A stretch of DNA of 64,000 nucleotides. Origin: Chrysoporthe austroafricana (Eukaryota; Ascomycota; Sordariomycetes; Diaporthales; Cryphonectriaceae). Position numbers and translations under genes: made by a program. The DNA lies in NCBI GenBank assembly GCA_001051155.2, contig JYIP02000009.1:1860001-1924000 (forward strand), in the 5' to 3' direction. Positions 56,529 to 64,000 of the stretch are shown here, in pieces. How positions within the stretch are numbered: position 1 is the first letter of the stretch; each line of letters starts with the position of its first letter. The notes beneath the pieces are model-generated. The model saw nothing but the letters and a program-made list of their open reading frames with translations. It made no database searches and was not told the DNA's origin.

Positions 56529-59085
56529 ACACCCCATATAAGGTCTCTCGAGATGTACATAGTACGTTCTCTCGCTTCAAGATAGTTGTAGAATGCCTTT
56601 AAACATAAGAGCAAGGATCAGATCAAGGTTAGACATGCCGTAATAGTGTGGTGGAGTTACCATGAGAGAATCAACGATTTTGGTGTCGTAGTCGGGCTGC
56701 TGCCCAAGTAATTAACCTGAAAGCCTTCCGTTTGTAGTAAACTTAACTGTATCCCTCAATATCGAGACTAATTGCGACAATATTTCAATATTGCGGTTCT
56801 TTTACTCGACATCGTTATCTCGATAATACTGACATACCTTTTGCATACTTGCAAGTTAAATAAGGATGTGTTTTCAAATACTTGGGTGCCTAGGTAGTGA
56901 ATGAAACAGTGAGAGAACGCTCACCGCTGAACCTAGCTGACAGTTCTAGATTCTTGCCATTCTGGAAGGTAGGGCTATTTTGGGGTACCGTAAACATGCC
57001 CCTCAGCGTAGACTTGAGCACTTATGGGCGAAAATGTTTAACTTTGTTACATCAGCCTCGGTATTAACAGAGCCAGGGACATCCTGGCGGCGTCGTATTA
57101 TGCCTTACGACAAGCGTGATGGGCATGTTCATGAATATCATATCAATATAGAATCAGAAGTTTATCGCTAGAAGATTCATTCTGGTGATTCTTATACTGC
57201 CAACTCCTGCCGTGAGCGGCTTCGGGGATAATCATATTGTTGAACCGCTTGGAGGACCAGGGATTTGTGAATGGGTCGAAGGACAAAATGCAATACAAGA
57301 ACAGGATGATGGACGAGGCTGGGCTAAGATATGTGGGATAATAGATATCAGGAAGTCCGGACCTATGTTCAGCTCGCAGAAGTCAACATCAACATGCGTA
57401 CTCCATACGCTAGTCTGGGATAATGCAGTTGTATTGAGCAGAGGCGGCGGAACCGGCTGAGTTGTTACTGAGATGTCGGTGCAGTGACAACACAACTTTG
57501 GAAGTGCTGTACGTGTCAATGGATGCCTTTACTCTGTTCCAGACAGCAGGATCGGCGATAAGCAGTCCTCACTCTCTTACCATTGAACAGTGTTATGTCC
57601 GCCGGGTGGGAAACCACTGAAGGTCGTTCTATTCTTAGAATGCACTGGTCCTATGTCTAAGCAGCCTCTACGAGAATCCTCAATTACTCCGGAGGGTATA
57701 TAACGGCAGAGAAAGACGACTTGGACTTGAACGCCCATCCTAATTTGGTTAACTACCTTTCGGGTCGTTTCTTACGCATAACCCTCGTAGCACAGTTGTC
57801 CTAACAGCCTAGCGCCGTTGGCGTAGCGGTATATGACCGCCAAGAGGTCCCTGAAGGTTAGTTAGCAGCATTGGGATAATGTAATAGAGGCGTGGAATGG
57901 AATAACATCCCTTGGCGTGCTATGATAGAAGATTCGGTTCTGGGATACTATAAATAATACTATATAAGAGGTAAGGGTAGTAGAATTCAACGGCGTTCCC
58001 GTCGAACTTCTCTCTGTTACGCAGTCTCATTCGTCGCTCCAGAGTATGGACGCCGCACTGAGAGGAGGGGAGAGCGCTTGCTTGGGTACGGCGATCGGAC
58101 CACTCGCTTAGATAGGAAAGTAATAATTAATGGGCTGATTGGGTCTACTATTCAGCACAAGCTTCCGAGTACGCGCGAAGGTACGTACTGAAGCTCATTG
58201 TGATTTTGCGAAATACGTAAAGCTCGACCCCCTTACGATAGAAGCTCACGTCGTCTCGTGTAAGCTCGTAGATGAAAGCCGACGCTAGGTTAAACATCCA
58301 ACTCCAGGAAGACGATGCGAGGATAGTCAGGGGGTACCTCTTTATTTCAATAATCTTGTATTGATGCATACCACTCCGACATGCCAAGTCAAGCGAGTTA
58401 CGTCGGTCATATCTGCCTCGCATCTGTCCAGGCACCATACATCGTCACAGCACATCATTGTCACAACAGCTGATGTGAGCGGCTTGATTGGTGGTCCTTT
58501 CTCCGTCCCTTCTGGGATACTACGCATTCTTTTGATTACAACCAAAATAGGCACTGCACGCATGTCGGTGGCTGGTCTAATCTTGGCAGTATACGGAGAG
58601 GTTCTCCGAGCCCAATTTGAAGAGTTATCGTGAGTGATAGCGTCCATTGAGGTCAGCGTCAAAAGGGTCAAATAATCGTCAGAATTGAGGCAGCGAGAGG
58701 GTCAACGAACAACAATGTTAGATCGTGTCATGAGTGCATCAGGCCTGCAATCAATCGGTGAGATTCACTCTATATGGGATATGTTTCATTAGTAGGATCG
58801 GAGGCGTCAAATTCGCAATTATCGCTTGAGATGGTATCATGCGCCAATTGCGGGGTCCACTTAGTCCACCAACCTCAATAGGGGAAGAAGCAGTCCACTG
58901 TTGGCGGAGATATGCACAATGCGGTGTCTTGCAACTTTATTTCGACCCTCGCTCATTTTACCTTCTCAAGCGGGTCTCGAGGCCTTTCAGCCTCATTCCC
59001 ATTTGTGTTGTCGCGTGCTCGAACGAGTGCCCAAAGCCCGAAGAATCGACCCGACACCCGTGATGGAATTATCGTGCCGTCTCTT
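56529..59085. other. 2.5-kb region without a supported gene
   Basis: AT-rich near 56700-56880. From about 57591 (TGTTATGTCCGCCGG) to about 58024, a stretch with TATA-like elements (57945-57970) ending near CTCTGTTACGCA resembles a solo LTR, without a confirmed target-site duplication. Frames at 57185-57460 and 58148-58671 show no family. Confidence 0.35.
57591..58024. mobile_element. Possible solo LTR (weak)
   Basis: It starts TGTTA and ends TTACGCA, and contains ATACTATAAATAATACTATATAAGAGG shortly before its 3' end, quoted here as two TATA-like elements. The layout fits a fungal LTR promoter and R region. No second copy, primer-binding site or target duplication is seen, so this is only a lead. 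Confidence 0.2.
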
Positions 59086-61353
59086 ATGATGGAGCAGTTC
59101 GTGTCAACCTTCAGCGCGTCTGGACAGCCACCAAAGGAGACTTGCAAGCAATGTAGATTTCGGAAAGTCCGGTGCGACGGGAAGCGCGGCGATAAAGGAT
59201 GTGGAGATTGTGAGAGGCTGAAGTTCGACTGCTCTTTTGTTATATCAGTCCCGACTACGCCGACGACGATTTACGCGTACGCCGACAACACTAGTGCACT
59301 ACCAAGCCCAACACTGGAGTCCGGAAGAGTCGTGGAGCGGAGGAGGACGAGCAAGGCATGCGCTCACTGTAGGCAACAGAAAGTACGCTGCTCCGGAGGC
59401 GCACCCTGTCTGGCATGCAAGAAGAAAGGCGTCTCTTGTGTGTACGGGACCGACAGGAGACGAGGCAGCCGAGTTGCATCGAGCAGCGTTGCGGGCACAC
59501 CCACCGAGGCGACATTCTCCGGCCATATCGACGAAACTTCAGGCGCGGACGATACATCAGCAGCCTCACCGACGTCGCCGGGGACTACGAGCTCGGAGCC
59601 AGTCACAGTCCCACAGGCTGGGGCTGGTGTTCTCCTTCTACCTCCTGACATACAGATCCTTGTGGAGTTCTACTTCAACCATATATATCCTCTGCCATCG
59701 TACGCATTCTTACACCCGTCGACCACGATCAGGCAGTGCAGCGAGGGCACTTTGGACACATGTCTCGCATATGCCATCTCGGCTGTCGCCAGTCACCACA
59801 GAGGCCCGCCACACAGCCGGAGCAGTAGCGAATCGAGCTGGATTCAGCGGACGGAAGACTTGATATGGAAACATCTCGAGTCGCCTACCCTCTCACGTCT
59901 ACAGGCTCTGCTTCTCGTCGTCCTCTATCGCGTAGAGACGGGCGCATTCCAGCGGGCATTTATGCTCTCTTCAATCGCAGCGAGGGCCGCAGCAGCCATG
60001 AGACTCAACTACGAACGCACGACGCCGCGAGACAACGAGACCAGGATTTCGCAAGAAACTAGGAGACGATTGATGTGGAGTCTCAAGCTGGTCGAGCGGT
60101 ACTTCTGCATGGGCTTGCCCGAGTTCGAGCTTTGTCCTGTCGACAGCATCTACCTGGACTTGCCATGTTCTGAGGAGTACTTCAGCAGTTATGGAGAGAT
60201 TGGGGCCGGAGGAGAGAAAGACTTTCGTTCATCTGATCACGGGGCATATCACCTCTGTGTTAAGATCGAGATGCTCCGACGGGACGTCGTCAAGCTCACT
60301 CGGTCACTTTCTGTCTACGATGCCCCTTTTCCCAAGCTGGCGTCAGTCATGCGCGACTTCGAACAGCACCTCGAGGGTGTTGGAAAGGATCTGCCTGGCG
60401 GTCTTGTGCTCTCGGTCGAGCGCATCTCGCAACTCATAGGGACACCGTGGCTCTCCCGGCAGATACTCGTTCATCTGTCCTTCCACCAGTGCCACTGCGA
60501 TCTATATCGCATCCTCCTCCGAGGCTACCGTGAGGCCGCGCCTGCTATAATTATGGATGGCATGGACCAGTCTCTGCTTGTCAAGGCCGAACAGTTGTGT
60601 CTGCAGCATGCCACCGCTATTGTCGACATCCTGGCCACACTCAACCAACAGAGCCAGCGTGCGCAGCTTTTGGAGTTCGACACGGCCATCTGCGGATATC
60701 ATGCCGTCCGCCTGCTATTGTTTATCGCGCAATTCAGCCGCCTACCGTCACGACCAAGCGAGGAGTGGGCGCTCAGTCGTGCTGAGCTCTGCATGGCCAG
60801 CCTGCGACGGTTCTTCCCCACCTCGAAGCTTGTAAAGCCTATCCTGGAGGAGATGAGGAGATCGATCTCGGTATTCTCGACTAGGAGCGCCACGACTACT
60901 CCAAGCCGACTCGCCTCACCTGGGCCGCCCGTCAACGGAGCGAAAGATCACGCTGCCGGGCTTTCCGCCGCGGCTAGGGTCAGGCAGAGGCTGGCAATCC
61001 ACAGCCTACTTCGACAGGCAGATTTCACAGACGAAGAAGACGGCGGGGAAGAGCGCAGGGCAAGCGACGCCAACCAGTGGGCCGTGTCGCCAGGTGCATC
61101 CAGCCCGTCCGCTACTCATAGCACGTTAGGATATGCCAATGATGCCCCGAGAGCCACCACCGACCAGACACTCAACGAGGGCGACTTGTGGCAGTTTCGC
61201 TGGCCGTGCAACGGCGATTTGAGCGATGGATGGGATGCTGACCTGCAGCGGGCGGGGCCCGCTGGCGGCGGACCGCCCAAGACGCCGTCCTTCTCCTTTC
61301 CATGGCTTCAGAGGTGGGAGGGACCTTCGACACTGGGAGGCGAGATTGCGTGA
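59086..61353 (+). CDS. Transcription factor with two Zn2Cys6 clusters
   Basis: A single exon of 755 codons from MMEQFVSTFSASG; an upstream in-frame ATG at 58912 is unlikely. The first cluster has C20, C23, C30, C39, C42 and C49 (CKQCRFRKVRC...CGDCERLKFDC). The second has C92, C95, C102, C108, C111 and C118 (CAHCRQQKVRC...CLACKKKGVSC). Both keep the basic patch between the second and third Cys. Then come Ser/Thr-rich linkers and a Fungal_trans-like middle: LPSYAFLHPSTTIRQCSEGT, RLQALLLVVLYRVETGAF and QETRRRLMWSLKLVERYFCMGLPEF. The C-terminus is acidic with Trp residues (GDLWQFRW, WLQRWEG). A nuclear regulator is expected, with the two clusters possibly recognising separate half-sites. Convergent with the sulfatase gene. 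Confidence 0.9.
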   Translation: MMEQFVSTFSASGQPPKETCKQCRFRKVRCDGKRGDKGCGDCERLKFDCSFVISVPTTPTTIYAYADNTSALPSPTLESGRVVERRRTSKACAHCRQQKVRCSGGAPCLACKKKGVSCVYGTDRRRGSRVASSSVAGTPTEATFSGHIDETSGADDTSAASPTSPGTTSSEPVTVPQAGAGVLLLPPDIQILVEFYFNHIYPLPSYAFLHPSTTIRQCSEGTLDTCLAYAISAVASHHRGPPHSRSSSESSWIQRTEDLIWKHLESPTLSRLQALLLVVLYRVETGAFQRAFMLSSIAARAAAAMRLNYERTTPRDNETRISQETRRRLMWSLKLVERYFCMGLPEFELCPVDSIYLDLPCSEEYFSSYGEIGAGGEKDFRSSDHGAYHLCVKIEMLRRDVVKLTRSLSVYDAPFPKLASVMRDFEQHLEGVGKDLPGGLVLSVERISQLIGTPWLSRQILVHLSFHQCHCDLYRILLRGYREAAPAIIMDGMDQSLLVKAEQLCLQHATAIVDILATLNQQSQRAQLLEFDTAICGYHAVRLLLFIAQFSRLPSRPSEEWALSRAELCMASLRRFFPTSKLVKPILEEMRRSISVFSTRSATTTPSRLASPGPPVNGAKDHAAGLSAAARVRQRLAIHSLLRQADFTDEEDGGEERRASDANQWAVSPGASSPSATHSTLGYANDAPRATTDQTLNEGDLWQFRWPCNGDLSDGWDADLQRAGPAGGGPPKTPSFSFPWLQRWEGPSTLGGEIA

Positions 61354-61786
61354 CCCGAACTGGATGGTCAGCAGGCAATATGCATATTCATAGTAATGCA
61401 TATGCATGTACTTATCGAGATACAATACTATGATCCTGCCAGGCCACACAGACCGGCCAGCTAACACTTCTTGGCTGCATCGCGATAGCCGTTGTGTCAT
61501 GGCTCCTAAAAGCACATCACGTCTCGGACCCTCGCGTGTGCCCCCACGGGCGCGGCTACTGGGTAATCTTGATCAGCCCCTGCTTTACTATCGTTGCAAC
61601 ACTAAGCATGACTCTTTGGGAACCCTCGCAGCTCTTGGCCATTCATAAGCTTTTGGACCCGCCTTCGTCATGGGGTGGGCCAGTGACGATATGCAGAACC
61701 ACGCCCAAGGCCCCACCTGCGGATATGCAGCCTCGGAAGTCGGCTTCCTTCTTTATACGGTGTATACTCGTGAGCATCTCGGTCCG

Positions 61787-61857
61787 CACAGAATTTGGAT
61801 GCCTCAGGTAGCAGAATTCTGTGCCCAGACACTGAATTTGGATGTCTCAGGTAGCAG
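61787..61857. repeat. Inverted and direct repeats
   Basis: CACAGAATT (61787-61795) faces AATTCTGTG (61815-61823), a 9-bp perfect inverted repeat. GAATTTGGATG(C/T)CTCAGGTAGCAG occurs at 61791-61814 and again at 61834-61857 with one difference. Confidence 0.85.
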
Positions 61858-62027
61858 CATTTGAGGAGAAACAGGCACCTGATATCAAGAGGGGAAATTG
61901 ATTAAGTGAGTGTTGAGAAAGATATCTGTCTAATACAAAAGAGAATGAAAGTGGCTGTATGATGCTCAGCCATAGATATATAGGAGCACAGAATGTCAGG
62001 GTTAGGGTGCTGGTTGCTCCACTTTTC

Positions 62028-62065
62028 CACAGAATTCTGTGTCCAGACACAGAATTTGGATGCCT
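62028..62065. repeat. Palindrome and third repeat copy
   Basis: CACAGAATTCTGTG (62028-62041) is a perfect 14-bp palindrome. Bases 62033-62065 repeat 61815-61847 (33 bp) with three mismatches. Confidence 0.85.
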
Positions 62066-62365
62066 TGCGCGCATCGGAAGACAGGACCCAACGCGGCCAG
62101 ACTCAGGGGGTGGAGGCACCAAGACGGACCACCTGGTGCCCCATTACCTCACCTCCTGATCACCGAAATGCCTCATCTACTTGTGTCCGGCTTCGTACGG
62201 CACCGTCTTCTATAGCCTGTCCCGCATCGGGGAGGCTCCTAAGTTGGCGGGTGCAAGGGGACCGCAAGTCACGAGCTTGGACCTCAACAAGGGTGAATTC
62301 TTGAGAAAGGAGTTGAGCGGGTAGACATGAATGCAATTGCGGTGGTATTACAGACTGGCTAATAT

Positions 62366-63946
62366 CTAATCTGAGCTGAGGCTAAACGAGGCTTGCACAG
62401 TAGTGCTGTCGTGGACCGGCTCATCACCTATCTCTGCCATCTTCTTCTCCAGCATGATCCTCATCTGTTTGACTATATCCTGATACCTCGGCTCGTTGTA
62501 CACGTTGAACAACTCCAACGGATCTTCCTGGCAGTCGAACAACTCCCATTCCCTGTCCGCGTCTCCTTCAAAGGGCGGCTCCGCCCCCGGCACGCCAAGC
62601 GCCTGGTTATACCAGTAGATCAGCTTGTACCTTTGGTCTCTCACGCCGTAGTGCGCCCTCGCGTTGTGTGTCCAGTCGTTGTTCATCCAATAGCGGTGGT
62701 ACGCTACCTGCTGCCAGTCAGCGGGTGTTTCGCCGTGGAGCAGGCTTCTGAACGAGACGCCCTGCATATAGCTCGGCACCTTCAGGTTGGCGAAGTCGAG
62801 GAACAGCGGCGCGAAGTCGACGTTGCAGATGATATCGTTGCATTCCGTGCCGGGTTTGACCTCTGCAGGATATCGAATCAGGAAGGGCATCTGGAAGGAC
62901 TCCTCGTACATAAAGCGCTTGTCGAACCAGCCGTGCTCGCCCAGGAAAAACCCCTGGTCGGAGGTATAGATGACGATCGTGTCCTTATCAAGGTCCTCCG
63001 CCTTTAGGAAGTCCAAGATTGTCCCCACGCTGTCGTCTATCGACTGGATCGTCCGCAGATACCGCTGCATATAGCGCTGGAACTTGAACTCGGCCAGCTC
63101 GGCGGAGGTCCTGAAGGTGAACACCGTGCCGTCCTCCACGTCCACAAGCTTAAGGTTCTTCAGCTCATCATCGGCGGGCGCCGGGATCTTGCGCTGGGAG
63201 AACCCCTCGCCGGAGAAGAGGACCTCCCCCACGGCCCTCCCACCGTCTGGCTGAGCCAGCCCGAGGTCAAAATAGGTCATGTCTTCTGCAACACGCATCT
63301 TCGCGGCCTTTGCAGCACGCGCCCTGTTCTTGTAGTCGTCGTTGTAGGTCTCAGGGACCTTGATCTTTTCGGTGTACAGGTGCTTGTGCCTGTCATGGCA
63401 CTCCCAGGATCGGTGGGGCGCCTTGTGATGGCACATGATGAAGAACGGCCTGTCTTTGTCGCGTTTCTTGATCAGGTCCAGTGTCTTCTCCGTGATGATG
63501 TCCGTGACGTAGCCGTCCACCTGCTTTTCGCCGTCAGGCTCGATGAACTTCGGGTCCCAATAGTCGCCCTGCCCCGGGACCACGCTCCAGTGGTCGAAGC
63601 CGCTGGGCTCGTGCGCGACGCCCTCGCCCAGGTGCCACTTGCCGAACATGGCGGTCTGGTAGCCTCCTGTCCGGAGCTGCTTGGCCACGTTTGGGATGAA
63701 CTTGTTGATCTTGGAGGAGAGGGTCATGACGCCGTTGACGTGGTTGTGCGTGCCGGTGAGGATGGCGGCGCGCGAGGGCGTGCAGATGGAATTGGTCACG
63801 TAGCAGTGGTTGAACTTCATCCCCTCGGTAGCCAGCCGGTCGATGTTGGGGGTGTGGTTGATGCCTGCCCCGTAGCAGCTGATGGCCTTGGACGCATGGT
63901 CATCAGCCATGATGAAGATGATATTGGGTCTCGCCGAGGGGGCCAT
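62366..63946 (-). CDS. Intron-less sulfatase (formylglycine-dependent)
   Basis: A single exon of 526 residues starting MAPSARPNIIFIMADDHASK. D15 and D16 start the metal site. The formylglycine signature is C55-T-P-S-R59, in NSICTPSRAAILTGTHNH, with AMFGKWHLG as the expected second signature. The later TSDQGFFLGEHGWFDKRFMYEE block gives the other metal and catalytic residues. It should cleave sulfate esters or N-sulfates after Cys is converted to formylglycine. The sequence has the soluble form of the family and no signal peptide, so it is probably cytosolic, perhaps for sulfur scavenging. The absence of introns is in line with wide occurrence of this family in bacteria. Substrate unknown. Confidence 0.92.
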   Translation of the reverse strand: MAPSARPNIIFIMADDHASKAISCYGAGINHTPNIDRLATEGMKFNHCYVTNSICTPSRAAILTGTHNHVNGVMTLSSKINKFIPNVAKQLRTGGYQTAMFGKWHLGEGVAHEPSGFDHWSVVPGQGDYWDPKFIEPDGEKQVDGYVTDIITEKTLDLIKKRDKDRPFFIMCHHKAPHRSWECHDRHKHLYTEKIKVPETYNDDYKNRARAAKAAKMRVAEDMTYFDLGLAQPDGGRAVGEVLFSGEGFSQRKIPAPADDELKNLKLVDVEDGTVFTFRTSAELAEFKFQRYMQRYLRTIQSIDDSVGTILDFLKAEDLDKDTIVIYTSDQGFFLGEHGWFDKRFMYEESFQMPFLIRYPAEVKPGTECNDIICNVDFAPLFLDFANLKVPSYMQGVSFRSLLHGETPADWQQVAYHRYWMNNDWTHNARAHYGVRDQRYKLIYWYNQALGVPGAEPPFEGDADREWELFDCQEDPLELFNVYNEPRYQDIVKQMRIMLEKKMAEIGDEPVHDSTTVQASFSLSSD

Positions 63947-64000
63947 GGTGGGCTGGCGTGCTTCTGAGGTTTTAGGGAACAGAGTGCTGTGCGATTTGAC
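63947..64000. other. Upstream flank at window edge
   Basis: Promoter of the sulfatase gene, cut by the window end. Confidence 0.4.

Larger units (their letters stand above)
61354..62365. other. Convergent spacer with a palindromic repeat family
   Basis: About 1 kb between two stop codons. It holds the repeats listed at 61787-61857 and 62028-62065; no gene. Confidence 0.5.

Noticed and set aside
1..64000. tRNA, rRNA, CRISPR, bacterial operons or phage
   Set aside because: No cloverleaf-like sequence, regular spacer array or prokaryotic gene layout was found by eye.

Overview
The window is nuclear DNA from a filamentous ascomycete (Pezizomycotina, probably a sordariomycete). Most genes carry short GT-AG introns of about 50-110 bp that splice in frame. 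The products include fungal-specific families: Zn2Cys6 regulators, a sedolisin, Dal5-type MFS, DUF3632-like, 2EXR/F-box-like, and STAND-type N-terminal domains. The nuclear-encoded mitochondrial complex I genes resemble those of Neurospora. I saw no tRNA, rRNA or CRISPR.

Layout. 0.4-2.6 kb: secreted sedolisin. 4.2-6.8 kb: a divergent pair of F-box/2EXR-like genes, one with an internal 48-residue duplication. 7.7-13.2 kb: a divergent pair, an allantoate/nicotinate-type MFS permease and a Zn2Cys6 regulator. 14.6-15.4 kb: a short kinase-like protein. 15.4-19.3 kb: a gene-poor, partly AT-rich stretch. 19.4-24.8 kb: a co-directional housekeeping block of mitochondrial acyl carrier protein, the complex I 23 kDa Fe-S subunit, and a conserved fungal protein. 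26.8-29.6 kb: a RING-type protein and an orphan ORF. 31.3-35.0 kb: a secreted carboxylesterase and an orphan. 35.8-37.3 kb: a decayed gene whose splice sites are still readable. 38.2-39.3 kb: a single-pass membrane protein. 39.3-43.1 kb: gene-free. 43.1-45.6 kb: a STAND-N/RhoGAP-like protein. 47.1-53.0 kb: SDR, cupin, a penicillin-acyltransferase-like (AAT/C45) Ntn hydrolase and a DUF3632-like protein. 54.1-57 kb: a frameshifted methyltransferase and a broken ankyrin gene. 59.1-61.4 kb: a regulator with two zinc clusters. 61.8-62.1 kb: a small palindromic repeat family. 62.4-63.9 kb: an intron-less sulfatase.

How the genes may work together. The housekeeping block (19-25 kb) contains two proteins that sit in the same respiratory complex. 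The flanks are accessory in character: secreted hydrolases, transporter/regulator pairs, small-molecule enzymes and gene relics with in-frame stops. The most interesting candidates are the SDR-cupin-AAT-like group at 47-51.6 kb, which has no penicillin synthetase or cyclase nearby; the RhoGAP-like protein without the usual arginine finger; the double zinc-cluster regulator; and the two decaying genes. Exon boundaries were read by eye from splice consensus, frame and family similarity. No alignments could be run.
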